Positions 8,499-18,276 of a DNA stretch of 64,000 bases are shown one piece after another (positions within the stretch are counted from its first letter, which is position 1; the number at the start of each line of letters is the position of its first letter). The stretch is from contig NZ_SNXU01000001.1 of the NCBI RefSeq assembly GCF_004362515.1, positions 5,580,001 to 5,644,000 on the forward strand, in the 5' to 3' direction. The DNA comes from Actinokineospora alba. Its GTDB lineage: Bacteria; Actinomycetota; Actinomycetes; Mycobacteriales; Pseudonocardiaceae. The notes beneath the pieces are model-generated. The model worked only from the letters and a program-made list of their open reading frames with translations, did not search any database and was not told the DNA's origin. The translations under genes and the position numbers were made by a program.

Positions 8499-9359
8499 CT
8501 AGGAATCCCACTCGGGAAACAGCGTGACGGCGGCACCCCACAAGGCCCCCGGGTTGATGCGGTCCGGGTGCCGGGCGAGCATCCCGTCGTAGAACGCGTT
8601 AGCATCCGATGCGATGTCCATCAGCTCACGTGCGTCCTCGAGGTAGCGCCGCGTCTGCTCGATCTGGATCGGGTCGTCCGACGCCTCGGGTGCCTTGTGT
8701 CCGGCGATCACGGCTCGCGGCGCGAGGTCCGCGGCGAACTCGAGCGCGGCGAGCCACGACGTGATGCCCGGTATACCCCCGGACTCCGTGAGGTAGGGAT
8801 GCACGCCGTTGTACACAACGTCCCCAGCGACCAGGAGCCCGATGTCGGGCACGTGCAGCATCGTCGTGTCATCGGTGTCGGTGTGGCCCACTTCGAGGGG
8901 AAGCAGCCGGGTGCCCTCAAGCTCGAAACCCTCGGGCCCGACCACCTGGACGTCGAGTTCCCCCGTCGGGAGAAGACCCGGGAAGATCTTGTCCCAGAAG
9001 CCGGCCCGGAACTCCGGCGAACCCTGGCTCTTCATCATTCGCTGGGTGGCCTCGGTCGCGTACACGGTCGCCTCGGGGAACCGCTCGACGAGGGGAACCG
9101 CCCCCAGCCAGTGGTCGGCGTGCCCGTGCGTGATGTAGATGCCTTCAAGCTCGCGGCCGCTCGATCGCACCCATTCCAGCACGGCGTGAGCCTGCGCCGT
9201 CGTCATCGGCGGATCGACGAGAACCGCGCTCCGGCTGCCCTTGATCAGGGTGCTCGCGATCGGCGACCACATCCGCGTACTGCCGTCGGGCAGGGGGCCA
9301 CGGCCCGACTGGGGGATCTGCGGCTCGACGTGGACCTCGTAGTGCGGCTCGTACTTCAT
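8499..9359 (-). CDS. MBL-fold metallo-hydrolase
   Basis: The 286-residue protein has the metallo-beta-lactamase-fold metal ligands in order: HGHADH at about residues 78-83, the histidine in VGHTDTDDT, the aspartate in AGDVVYNGVH and the histidine in IAGHKAP. The second half resembles the MBL hydrolases often found with catabolic genes (GITSWLAALEFAADL), not a glyoxalase II. The ATG at 9359 is preceded by AGGAGGAGA, which fixes the start. It lies downstream of the frameshifted secreted hydrolase on the same strand, almost touching it (stop at 9362), so the two were probably cotranscribed. Substrate unknown. Confidence 0.8.
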   Translation of the reverse strand: MKYEPHYEVHVEPQIPQSGRGPLPDGSTRMWSPIASTLIKGSRSAVLVDPPMTTAQAHAVLEWVRSSGRELEGIYITHGHADHWLGAVPLVERFPEATVYATEATQRMMKSQGSPEFRAGFWDKIFPGLLPTGELDVQVVGPEGFELEGTRLLPLEVGHTDTDDTTMLHVPDIGLLVAGDVVYNGVHPYLTESGGIPGITSWLAALEFAADLAPRAVIAGHKAPEASDDPIQIEQTRRYLEDARELMDIASDANAFYDGMLARHPDRINPGALWGAAVTLFPEWDS

Positions 9360-10572
9360 CGTGCGTCTCCTCCTGCGGGTGGCATGGTCAGCTGGAGCCA
9401 CGAGTTGGCCCCCTGGAAGGCTGATCTCGCCTGACGGAACGCATTCAGATCGTGTCCAAGATCGGGGATGAGGATCGAGCTGAGCGATGGGGCGTCAGGG
9501 AAGTAGGGGCGTTCCTGCTCGACGACGCGCGCGTCGGTGGAACACTCGGTTCCCAGGTCCACAGGGAAGGGGACTGACTGCAGAAGATGCCGTCCAGCGT
9601 CCCGTTCAGGAGAAGCACGGGCACGTCGATCTTGAGGCGGGTCCGCAGGACCAGCGGGAGGTTGTCGATCTCCTCGAGCGTGTACGTGCCCTTGGTCGCT
9701 TCGTCGCGCTCGATGATGCGCGAGTCGACATCCGTGCCCGGCGAATAGAAGAGACTTCGATGTGTGCCGGGTCGAGGTGTCTGGTAGCCGGGATCGAGCA
9801 GGGTCCCGGCGAACTGCGCATCGAGAACCGCGGGGTACGAGCTCGCGGCGATGTTGAGCGCGGCGTCGACATTCATCTTGTGACTGAAGCCGGTGAGGAT
9901 CACGGCATCGACGTCCCGGAAGCGCGACGCCTCGATCATGCTGGTGATGCTGCCGCCCGAGTGACCCACCAGCGCGATCTCGGAGAACGCGACCCGGCGT
10001 CCGCCCGGCGCTGCGACGTCACCCGCGCGCAGAGCCTGCACGACGTTGTGGAGAGCGGTCGAGTTGGACGTGATGTCAACGAAAGTGCTCAGCGGGTGGC
10101 TGCTGCGACCGCTGCCGAGCCGGTCGATCGCCACCGTCGCGTACCCGGCGCGGATGGCGTGGTACTCCCACGAATAGGTATTGACGTCAGGGTCATCGGG
10201 GTCTGCGATGTTCCAGTAGCGGTGGTCGTAGGTGATCCCGTGGACAAGCACCTGAACGCCCCGCGGAACCCTTCCCGCCGGAAGGCACAGCTTCACCAGG
10301 AGGTACTGGCGGCTCACCTCCTGATCGAACGTCGGGCCGAGGTCGCTCCCAGGCGCGACCACAATGCCCGGCTGCAGGTCGACCGGGACACGGCTGGTCT
10401 CGCACACCCGGTCGTTGTCCGGAGCTGTGGAAGCCGCGACCACGGCGGGGTCGCTCGCCGGTCCAGCGTGCGCGGGCCCCCAGGCCGCCATGGGCGCCAC
10501 GCAGAGAACCACCAGCGCACTCGACATCCACGTCAAACGGGACCGCCGCCCGTGCCCTCGCCTGTTCGTCAT
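9360..10572 (-). pseudogene. Secreted alpha/beta hydrolase with a frameshift
   Basis: A signal peptide with twin arginines (MTNRRGHGRRSRLTWMSSAL, then a hydrophobic run and AHA cleavage site) leads into an alpha/beta hydrolase: VLVHGITYDHRYW, VGHSGG nucleophile elbow, LLLNGTLDGIFC acid region. The frame then turns into nonsense after about 9570, while the neighbouring frame continues with VDLGTECSTDARVVEQER and LIPDLGHDLN, which supplies the missing catalytic histidine. One missing base in the run CCCCTTCCC (revcomp, about 9561-9573) would restore one protein ending next to 9359. It is either a recent mutation or a sequencing error. Confidence 0.7.
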
Positions 10573-10900
10573 CGAACGCACCAGTCCATCACTTCTCGAC
10601 GTCAAGGAAGACCGAACCGTACGCCTTTTGTATACGTCGCACAAGAGAGTCGAGGGGCTGCGCGAGAATTCCTGCCTGCAACCTTGACGACAGAGACAAA
10701 CAGCGTACCGTTCAGTCCGGCGTGGTGCCGTTCACCAAGGTGGCCCCAGCGTCACCGAAGCCCGGCTTTCCACATCCGGGGCCGCAGCGTGCGCACCGCG
10801 ATCGTCGTCGCATGACGGTCGCCGAGCACGCGTCATCAGGGAAATCGGACAGCACGACACCTCTGTGGTGTCGTGAAAGCACAGAGGAACGAGGGAAACG
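10573..10900. other. Divergent intergenic region with a hairpin
   Basis: This 328-base space separates the divergent secreted hydrolase and a small secreted protein. Apart from the inverted repeat at 10853-10875 no feature is seen; the short open frames are shadows. Confidence 0.4.
10853..10875. promoter_or_regulatory. Perfect 9-bp inverted repeat upstream of a secreted-protein gene
   Basis: CACGACACC and GGTGTCGTG surround a TCTGT loop, ending 25 bases before the ATG at 10901. It could be a regulator's operator or an mRNA leader hairpin. No partner regulator is adjacent. Confidence 0.45.
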
Positions 10901-11389
10901 ATGCGCTCGATCAAGCACCTCGCGGTTCATTCGATCACGCTCCTCGCGGCGTTCGTCGCGCTGAGCGGTGCACTCGCCGGGGCCGCTCAGGCCGAGCCGG
11001 GGACGCATAGCAAGCTCACGCCCGTCGGCGGCGGCAGCGGCGGCGGGGCAATCGGGATCTCGCCCACCGCACACGACGTCGTCGGCGCCGACACCTTCGA
11101 CGGCCAGGGGACGGTCAACGTGCACGGCCTCGCGCCTGACACGGGCTACAAGATCCTGCGCTGGGTCGACCTCAACCCGGACGGTGTCTGCACGGGCACA
11201 ACGGCTTTGTCACTTCCGGGCGACCCGACACTGACGACCTCGAACGGCGGTGCGGGCGCGCTGCACTTCCAGATCAGCCGCGGCGCGCCGTTCGTCGACG
11301 GAGTGCGCTACGACGTCATCGCGCGTGTCGTCGACCTCGCCGGCAACACCGTTCTCCAAAGCGATTGCCTCACTTCCAGGGTGAAGTAG
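10901..11389 (+). CDS. Small secreted protein of unknown function
   Basis: The 162-residue protein starts with a Sec signal peptide (positive MRSIKH, a hydrophobic run, AAQA cleavage near residue 31). The mature part begins with a Gly/Ser-rich stretch and continues as a likely beta-sandwich (GQGTVNVHGLAPDTGYKIL, then VARVVDLAGNTVLQ after YD), resembling a small Ig-like or fibronectin-like domain. Two cysteines (in GVCTG and SDCLT) could form one disulfide. A purine-rich GAGGGAAACG precedes the ATG. It probably acts outside the cell; I do not recognise the family. Confidence 0.65.
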   Translation: MRSIKHLAVHSITLLAAFVALSGALAGAAQAEPGTHSKLTPVGGGSGGGAIGISPTAHDVVGADTFDGQGTVNVHGLAPDTGYKILRWVDLNPDGVCTGTTALSLPGDPTLTTSNGGAGALHFQISRGAPFVDGVRYDVIARVVDLAGNTVLQSDCLTSRVK

Positions 11390-12146
11390 CCGGGCACCGG
11401 CCGCTCGCCCATGCCGTGACGTGGGCGGAGCAGCTGGCGATCCGAGCCGGGGCTCGAGTGGCTCACTCGATTCTCAAGGGATCCGCAGCGACGGACGAGA
11501 CGGTTTGCGCAGCGTTCGGCTTCGCCGCGCACCGCGTTGCGTCATCGGCTCGAACCGGGCACCAAAGAGGGCTTGCATGCCAAGATGGCCCCGCTACAGC
11601 ACCTCGTCGACATGGACGGATCTCGCTCGGGGCATGACCGGCATGTGGCTCACCGCGTATGCGCCCGAGGCGGGTCGAGCGGCTGGTGTTGTGCTGCATC
11701 GCGGCCCCCTTACCGCCGCGGCATGGGCCGAGCGCGCCGCGACGGTGCACGCCCGCAGCACCAGGGCCGTCACCGCCGACTCCTTACGCCTGGATCGACG
11801 ACGCCGGCAGCGGAGCCGGCCTCCGAGGGGCCTAGCCGGGACACCTGGCTTGCAGTCGCGCTCCCGGGTTCGACAGGAACAGGATCTTCAACTTCCTTGC
11901 CACGCCAGACAGCCAGCCGTATGCCTCCTCTCGAGACGAAGGACGGTCGGTGCCCACCTGGGCCCCTCGTGCCGGAGCGCCTTCTGGAGGAGCCAGCCGC
12001 CGGGTGTCCGCCATCGCGGCCTTCGGCCGACCTACCTTCGAATGGGAACCCCAACTGCGCACCCAACTGCGACTGTCGCTCGAACCCCGGCGCCCTACAA
12101 CCCGTTCTACGGCAAGGCCGGGCGATCACCTGGATCGAGGAAATGG
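11390..12146. other. Decayed region; one coding-like fragment
   Basis: No intact gene is seen. From about 11577 to 11790 the plus strand reads MPRWPRYSTSSTWTDLARG and then GMWLTAYAPEAGRAAG with natural-looking codon use, which then dissolves into arginine-rich nonsense. I take it as the start of a broken gene of unknown type. The rest shows no supportable feature and leads into two further gene relics. Confidence 0.35.
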
Positions 12147-12350
12147 GCAGCGTTCCGGATCGCAGTGTTCCGGTGCACCTTCACCCGTGATCGCAGGTCG
12201 ATCCAGGCCGACCGCCTGCACGTGCAGGTCGATGCATTTCTCAACGAATTTCAAAATGAGGGCGTCGAGGTGCCTCCGAACGCGAATGGCCGCACTTTGT
12301 GCAATCAGTGGGTAAATGAGCAGTGGACGCTGCTGTTCTGGAGCGCATCG
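12147..12350 (+). pseudogene. Fragment of a DUF3375 / JetA-like protein (Wadjet)
   Basis: One frame reads AAFRIAVFRCTFTRDRRSIQ, then ADRLHVQVDAFLNEFQNEGV and GRTLCNQWVNEQW. This order (helix, phenylalanine, IxADxLHxxVDxFLxEL, GRxLCxxWVxxQW) fits my memory of the N-terminal part of DUF3375 proteins, which include JetA, the kleisin-like subunit of the Wadjet anti-plasmid complex. Only about 65 residues remain. No start codon with a ribosome binding site and no jetB, jetC or jetD follow, so it is a relic. A profile search would be needed to confirm it. Confidence 0.4.
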
Positions 12351-12890
12351 GGTCGCTCACCGTTATCCGTCGCCAGAAGGGCGAGTCCACCGAGATCACC
12401 CTCACCCGTATCCAACGCAACCTTGCCCTGGCCACCGACCCGAACGTGTCGTTCACGCACGTCGACCTCGGCGACCTGGGCGGCTACACGGTCGCATCAA
12501 CGGCCATTGCCGCACAGAGGCTGCACGCAGCCGTCCAAGACGCCCGGCACGCCAAGCGAATGTCGGACGAATGGGCCGATTGGCACGACGCCGTCGTGTC
12601 GCTGGCAGTGCCAGCTCAAGACGAGGTGAGCGGCCGGATGTTCATGTTCCTACCCATGGGCGACAAGACGCCGTCCCCGTTCGCGGGCCACCTCAATGCC
12701 CGTTCTTCACCAAGATCGACCGAGCCAACCTCGACCCTGAGCACCCGCTCAACGGCCTGCTCCTGGATGTTGCGGCCGAAACCGCGCTCGCCGCCGCCGA
12801 AGTTCTTCGGAAGACCGGGGACGACGATGCTGCGCGTCGCTGGGTCAGTGATCTGGTCTGTTGGGGACGATCCGCACTTGGACCGGCTCG
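12323..12890 (+). pseudogene. Frameshifted relic, possibly of a sacsin/HSP90-like ATPase protein
   Basis: The first frame reads SLTVIRRQKGESTEITLTRI through GRMFMFLPMGDKTPSPFAGH and LNA. The next frame continues with PFFTKIDRANLDPEHPLNGL and LLDVAAETALAAAEVLR. One base missing from a C-run at about 12698-12702 explains the switch. The segment GRxFxFLPMG...PFxGHLNAPFFTKxDR resembles actinobacterial proteins with a sacsin-type HSP90-like ATPase domain, many of them in defence islands. The N-terminal ATP-binding Bergerat motifs are not present and the end decays after about 12890. The family name is tentative; the frameshift itself is clear. Confidence 0.45.
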
Positions 12891-13342
12891 TCCAGGCGGC
12901 GCCCGCTTCGAGGGCGATCCGTTGGAGGACAGACGATTGGTGCCGGTAGAGGCGACCTCCGAAACCGGCCGAGGATGGGCCTATCACCGACGCATACTGC
13001 TGGCCTGCCCAGGGCCAGAAGGTGCTAACGGCGGCCCGAGCCGCCCAGGTCGGTACTTGCCTGCGCCAGGTGACCACCTGCCAAGCAAGCGATACCAGCG
13101 ATACCAGCAGAGCGAGCGCTGACACAACGAGAGCCATAGGCACAAGCTAGCAACCCTGATGTAGCCCGCTCCTCAACGTGGTGAGTCGTGCGAGAACCAA
13201 TGCCAAGTCCGGCACACGAGGCAGAGGCGGCAAACTAAAACACCCCGCTTAGAGCTGGCCGCGCACTGGGGCCGAACGCCTACGACGCGTGCCCGGGGAC
13301 AGCGCTCAGGTTGACGGGGTTCTGAGGCAGGATGGCGGCGTG

Positions 13343-16204
13343 ATGCGCCGTCCCGAGTCCGCCAAAACCGCCAGCGCCGGGGTGACCCAGGTCCGCCAGG
13401 CCGTCGAACAGCACCTGGACTGGGTGTTCCGCGAGCAGCCGGTCGAGGACTACGGCATCGACGCTCACATTGAGGCCGTCGGCGACGGCAACGTGCTGGG
13501 AAGGCTCCTGGCCTTGCAGATCAAGAGTGGCTCGAGCTACTTTCGCTCGCCCACCGATGGGGGTTGGTGGTTCCGTGCGGACAGCGACCACTTCGCATAC
13601 TGGTTGGAGTACTCGCTGCCCGTCGCCGTAGTGCTGGTCGATCTGACCTCCAGACTTTGCTATTGGCAGTTGGTCACGAGGTCTGCGATCGAACGGACCC
13701 AAGGACGCACCTGGAAGCTTTACGTGCCGCGCCACCACGTCCTCGACAGTTCCGCCGTGGAACCACTTCTGGCCGCAGCCGAAGCGGGTGCCCTGAGCAG
13801 GCTCGACCGTCAGCCCGTGACCGCCCCGGTGAAAGGACTAACTGCGAACGCTCTCGAAGTCCACGCCGCCCTCCCCGGCACCGGCGCCTACGCCGAAGCG
13901 CCGCCGCACTACCTCGTCCGTACACACGATCATCAGCTCGATGAGCAGGTCCGGGAAGCCCTCGGTCCGCACGCCCGCTCAGGCATAGCGGTGCTGGTTG
14001 GGCCATCCGCTTCAGGCAAGACACGGGCCTTGTACGAGGCCCTGCACCGGCGGGTCGACGGAATGAGCCTGGCCGCGGCTGGGTGGCGAATATGGCCAGC
14101 AGTGAACCCTCTGCCCCCACGGCGGTTTCTGGACGAGTTGCCGCACGTCGGACCCAAGACGGTGGTGTGGCTGAACGAGGCCCAGCGGTACATGGTGGAT
14201 CCAGAGGCCGATACCCGCGCCGAGATCGCCAACGGCCTGCGTGAACTGCTCGGCGACCAGACCCGCGGCCCCGTCCTAGTCTGGGGAACGTTGTGGCGCG
14301 AGTACTGGAACCAGCTCACCAGAAAACCGGCCGACTTGGAACCAGACGATTTCGTCGTCGCCCGTCGCCTCTTAGACGGCGCCCACATCCGCGTTCCAGA
14401 CCGCTTTACCCCTTCCGACCTCGCCGCCGCACGACAGTCAGATGACAAACGTCTCGCCGAGGCCGCCACCCATTCCACAGGCGTCGGCGTCACCCAGTAC
14501 CTCGCAGGAGCCGTAGATCTTGTTGAACGCCTCGACACTGCCACCGCGGCCGAACGCGCCATAATTCACGCCGCAATGGACGCTCGCCGCCTCGGCCACG
14601 ACGAGATCGTCTCCGAGATCTTCCTACGAAACGCCGCCCGCTGCTACCTCACCGAAACCGATAGGCCCCCTGCCGACAGTCCCACCTGGTTCGATACTGC
14701 AGTCGCGGATCTGCTCCGATCCGGCAAGGCGAGCGGTCCCATACTCCATCAGGAGACAGGCGGCTACCGGCTTGACGACGTCCTCGACCACAAGGGCAGG
14801 CTACTTCGCCGTTCCGAGTTCCCTCCCGCAAAATTCTGGTCGGCGGTCGCCGAGAGCAACGTCCCAGCCGACAGCCGCCTCCGTATGGCGGACAGCGCCG
14901 TGTCCCGACTCCGATTGGGTATCGGACTCCGCCTCTACGAAGTGGCGGGCGGCAAGGTAGCTGGCCGGAGAATCACTGCTCTCGCCGCACATTGTGCGCG
15001 CCAAAAGGCTTTCGAGGCCGCAGAAGAACTCGTTTTCCGCGCAACCAACGCTGGCGAGACGATGGCTTTGCGTATGTGGGCGACATCGTGGGGACGGGAA
15101 GCGCTCTCTGACCAGCGTCAGATCGACTTGCTGTGGCAGGCCGTGGAACTCGGCGATCCCAAGGCGCTGGCTCCCTTGGCCTCAAGGCTCGAGCAGGCTG
15201 GAGACAAAGTAGGCGCGGAATCGGTCGCGCGGCGTGCCCTGAACTTGGGTTCACATGAAGGGTTCTCCGCTATCGTTGAATGGCGGGACCTCGATTATCC
15301 CGACGAGGCTGAACAGTTGATTTCCGCGCTCCCTCCAGGTGCGAGATCGGCGGTGTTGGCGGACTTGGTGAGTTTCAGAGAGAGTGTGGGCGATTTCGAC
15401 CAAGCTGAGCAGCTAGCCCTGGCTGCAATGGAAGCAGGAGATGCCGAGGGGCTTATTACGCTCTTGGAGCTACGCGTTTCCAGCCAGGAGAAACAGGCCG
15501 AGGTGCGGCGCTTGCTGAACAGGCTCCGTCCCGATTTAGTGCGCGACCCATTGCGGTTAGCGTTGATCCACGCCCACTTGGGCAATCACGGAAAGGTGCG
15601 GTCGCTAGTGAAAAGGCGGCTCAGTGCCGAACGGGAGTTGCCCCTATTGTTCGGAGACCAGGACTACGAGCTCGACCTTCCGGCCTACACCCCGCTACTC
15701 CTAGACACACTGCACGGAATGGGCGAAACCGCGCTGGTCACAGAACTGCAAGAGCTCTGGCACCGCCAGAGGTTCTCGCCTCCGCAAGAGGAGGAACAAC
15801 CAGAAGACGAGCAAGGCCCGAACGACCTGGAAGACCGGGCGGGAGACGCTTATGCCACGTTGGTGGAGTTTCATGCGACGCGCGGAGAGCTCCAGATGGC
15901 GGAAGAGTTCGCTGGGAATGCCGAAGCCCTGGGTGCCGATCACGGCTTGGTGTTCCTCATCCGAACGCTTCACGAGCGGGGCGAGCAGGCGCGGGCCGAG
16001 CAACTGGGGTTGCGGCTGGTCAACAACACCTCGGTAGGGCTGTGGGGTTTGACGGATGCAACCAACCCGGGGAGCCTCCTCGCCGAGATCCGAGGGAATA
16101 GCGATGTGGTGGTCCTAGGGCTTGAGGCGGACGGCACCACGGCTGCCCCTTGGTGGCTGCAGACGGCGGTGCCCGATGGCTCGTGGGCCGCGGGGCAGGG
16201 GTAA
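13343..16204 (+). CDS. DUF4365 nuclease-like, P-loop NTPase and helical-repeat fusion protein
   Basis: About 953 residues. Residues 15-135 look like DUF4365, a PD-(D/E)xK-type fold: REQPVEDYGIDAHIE carries the acidic positions and LQIKSGS the Q-x-K. Residues 205-450 form a P-loop NTPase: Walker A GPSASGKT near residue 210 and a Walker B-like VVWLNEAQRY near residue 275. The rest is alpha-helical with TPR/Sel1-like pairs (FDQAEQLALAAMEAGDAEGL, MAEEFAGNAEALG, EQARAEQLGLRLV). A sensor (repeats), switch (NTPase) and effector (nuclease) layout is that of STAND-type antiphage proteins such as Avs; DUF4365 as the effector is my inference. The ATG at 13343 (or GTG at 13340) follows AGGCAGGA; an upstream GTG at 13289 has no such site. 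It stands alone, next to relics of other possible defence genes. Confidence 0.7.
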   Translation: MRRPESAKTASAGVTQVRQAVEQHLDWVFREQPVEDYGIDAHIEAVGDGNVLGRLLALQIKSGSSYFRSPTDGGWWFRADSDHFAYWLEYSLPVAVVLVDLTSRLCYWQLVTRSAIERTQGRTWKLYVPRHHVLDSSAVEPLLAAAEAGALSRLDRQPVTAPVKGLTANALEVHAALPGTGAYAEAPPHYLVRTHDHQLDEQVREALGPHARSGIAVLVGPSASGKTRALYEALHRRVDGMSLAAAGWRIWPAVNPLPPRRFLDELPHVGPKTVVWLNEAQRYMVDPEADTRAEIANGLRELLGDQTRGPVLVWGTLWREYWNQLTRKPADLEPDDFVVARRLLDGAHIRVPDRFTPSDLAAARQSDDKRLAEAATHSTGVGVTQYLAGAVDLVERLDTATAAERAIIHAAMDARRLGHDEIVSEIFLRNAARCYLTETDRPPADSPTWFDTAVADLLRSGKASGPILHQETGGYRLDDVLDHKGRLLRRSEFPPAKFWSAVAESNVPADSRLRMADSAVSRLRLGIGLRLYEVAGGKVAGRRITALAAHCARQKAFEAAEELVFRATNAGETMALRMWATSWGREALSDQRQIDLLWQAVELGDPKALAPLASRLEQAGDKVGAESVARRALNLGSHEGFSAIVEWRDLDYPDEAEQLISALPPGARSAVLADLVSFRESVGDFDQAEQLALAAMEAGDAEGLITLLELRVSSQEKQAEVRRLLNRLRPDLVRDPLRLALIHAHLGNHGKVRSLVKRRLSAERELPLLFGDQDYELDLPAYTPLLLDTLHGMGETALVTELQELWHRQRFSPPQEEEQPEDEQGPNDLEDRAGDAYATLVEFHATRGELQMAEEFAGNAEALGADHGLVFLIRTLHERGEQARAEQLGLRLVNNTSVGLWGLTDATNPGSLLAEIRGNSDVVVLGLEADGTTAAPWWLQTAVPDGSWAAGQG

Positions 16205-16848
16205 TCCGTTGGGCAAGCCAAGAGCTAGATGCGGCGCCGGTCAGGATCGCTGCCGCCAGTTGGCCACCACGGGCGGGGTTTCGCCGCAGCCTCCTGAGCA
16301 GAGCCTGGGAGACTGCGGGCCGAGTCCAAGCACAGGCGTGTAGTTAGTGCGTAACTCGGTCCTCGGACACAACATCAACCTTCTGACCTGCGGGTTTCTT
16401 CACATGGTTTGTGACAGTTCCCTGTTTCGCCTGGTCTGTCGCGTGGGGGCTTAAATCCCTCTGGGATATGCGCACTACCTTCCCGCACGTTTGACGATCT
16501 TGCACCAAACAGCTGATGCGCTGTGCTCCCTGGAACGGGTCTTCGTGTTCCAAGACGCGGACAACCAGCCAGCCCGAGGACACGATCTGGCTGCCCTCCG
16601 CGGCGGTGACCGTCGTGGTGCCGGGTGCGTTGTCAACTCCGCGCGAGTTGGGGATCGCTCGGCTTGCGCGGTGTTGATCGCGTCGGCCATCGCGGTCCGC
16701 TCCACTCCCGCCGCGATGCGGCCTGGCTCTGGGACTTCCTCGCGCCGTCCACTCGCGCTGGGCTGGCGGCGGACCCGCTCACCCCCCAGCTGACGCGGGC
16801 CGTCCTACCCATGGTCCTGACGGCCGCCCGTCGGCGCCGCCACGTACC
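16205..16848. other. Intergenic region, about 644 bases
   Basis: GC content drops in 16340-16500. No gene is supported; frames on both strands look like shadows or strongly decayed sequence. No hairpin with a good stem was noticed directly after the NTPase gene. Confidence 0.35.
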
Positions 16849-18276
16849 GTGGCGAGTGTGAGCATCCCCCTGAGCCGGCGGTTCGCCGACGCCGTTCCCG
16901 AGATGGCGATCCCCTGGGCGGCCGACGACGCGCCGTCGCCCCGGCTGCTCGTGCTCAACGACCTGCTCGCCGTCGACCTGGGGCTGGACCCGGACTGGCT
17001 GCGGAGCCCGGACGGGGTGCGGTTCCTCGTCGGCCGCCACGTCCCGGAGGGGGCGACGCCGGTCGCTCAGGCCTACGCGGGCCACCAGTTCGGCAACTAC
17101 TCGCCCCGGCTCGGCGACGGGCGCGCGCTGCTGCTCGGTGAACTGGTCCACGCCGACGGCCTGCCCCGCGACCTGCACCTCAAGGGGTCCGGCCGCACCC
17201 CGTTCTCCCGGGGCGGGGACGGGTTCGCGGCGGTCGGGCCGATGCTGCGCGAGTATGTCGTCAGCGAGGCCATGCACGCCCTGGGCATCCCCACGACGCG
17301 GTCGCTCGCCGTCGTGGCGACCGGACGGGAGATCCGCCGCGAGACGGTGCTGCCCGGCGCGGTGCTCGCCAGGGTCGCCGGCAGCCACCTGCGGGTCGGC
17401 AGCTTCCAGTACGCGCGGGCCACCGACGACGTCGACTTGCTGCGTCGTCTCGCGGACCACGCGATCGCCCGGCACCACCCGGCCGCCGCCGACGCCGAGA
17501 ACCCGTACCTAGCGCTGTTCGACGCGGTCGTCGCTGCTCAGTCGTCGCTGGTGGCGCGGTGGATGCTGGTCGGGTTCGTGCACGGCGTGATGAACACCGA
17601 CAACGTCACGATCTCCGGCGAGACCATCGACTATGGGCCGTGCGCGTTCATGGAGGCGTACGACCCGGCCACCGTGTACAGCTCGATCGACCACGGCGGT
17701 CGCTACGCGTACGGCAACCAGCCGGGCATCACCGGATGGAACCTCGCGCGGCTCGCCGAGTCCCTGCTGCCGCTTTTTGCCGACGATGAGGACCGGGCGA
17801 TCGCGCTGGCCGTCGACGCGCTCGGCGCGTTCCCCGGCCTGTACGAGAACGCGGTCACCGCCGGCACGCACGCGAAACTCGGCCTGCCCCAGGGCATCGA
17901 CGCCGGCACGCTGGTCGAGGACCTGCGCACGATCCTGCGCGACAACCACGTCGACCACACCTCGTTCCACCGCCGCCTCGCCACCGGCGCCGCCCGTGAC
18001 CTGGTGCTCGACCTCGCCGCGATCGACGGCTGGCTCGCGCGGTGGCGGGCGCTGTCGCCGGACACCGACGCGATGCGGCTGGTCAACCCGGCGTACGTGC
18101 CGCGCAACCACCTCGTCGAACAGGCGCTCGCCGCCGCCGTCGACGGCGACAACACCCCGCTGACGCGGCTGCTGGACGCGGTGACCGACCCGTTCACCGA
18201 GAGCGGGGACCGGGCCGAACTCGCCGAGCCTGCGCCGGCGGGTTCGGGCGCATACCGGACGTTCTGCGGTACCTGA
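16849..18276 (+). CDS. selO: SelO (YdiU/UPF0061) protein adenylyltransferase
   Basis: The 475-residue protein matches the SelO pseudokinases, which transfer AMP to Ser, Thr or Tyr of proteins and respond to redox stress. Visible features: QFGNYSPRLGDGRA, LKGSGRTPFSRGGDGFAAVG with the lysine and arginine that place ATP, REYVVSEAMHALGIPTTR, HGVMNTDNVT with catalytic Asp/Asn, and DYGPCAFM with the metal-binding Asp. It ends YRTFCGT, the family's C-terminal motif, so it is complete, with ordinary cysteine and no selenocysteine. It starts at a GTG at 16849. No operon partner. Confidence 0.9.
   Translation: MASVSIPLSRRFADAVPEMAIPWAADDAPSPRLLVLNDLLAVDLGLDPDWLRSPDGVRFLVGRHVPEGATPVAQAYAGHQFGNYSPRLGDGRALLLGELVHADGLPRDLHLKGSGRTPFSRGGDGFAAVGPMLREYVVSEAMHALGIPTTRSLAVVATGREIRRETVLPGAVLARVAGSHLRVGSFQYARATDDVDLLRRLADHAIARHHPAAADAENPYLALFDAVVAAQSSLVARWMLVGFVHGVMNTDNVTISGETIDYGPCAFMEAYDPATVYSSIDHGGRYAYGNQPGITGWNLARLAESLLPLFADDEDRAIALAVDALGAFPGLYENAVTAGTHAKLGLPQGIDAGTLVEDLRTILRDNHVDHTSFHRRLATGAARDLVLDLAAIDGWLARWRALSPDTDAMRLVNPAYVPRNHLVEQALAAAVDGDNTPLTRLLDAVTDPFTESGDRAELAEPAPAGSGAYRTFCGT

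Noticed and set aside
16344..16583. A 79-codon minus-strand frame in the gap before selO
   Set aside because: No ribosome binding site, family resemblance or conserved pattern; not strong enough to call.
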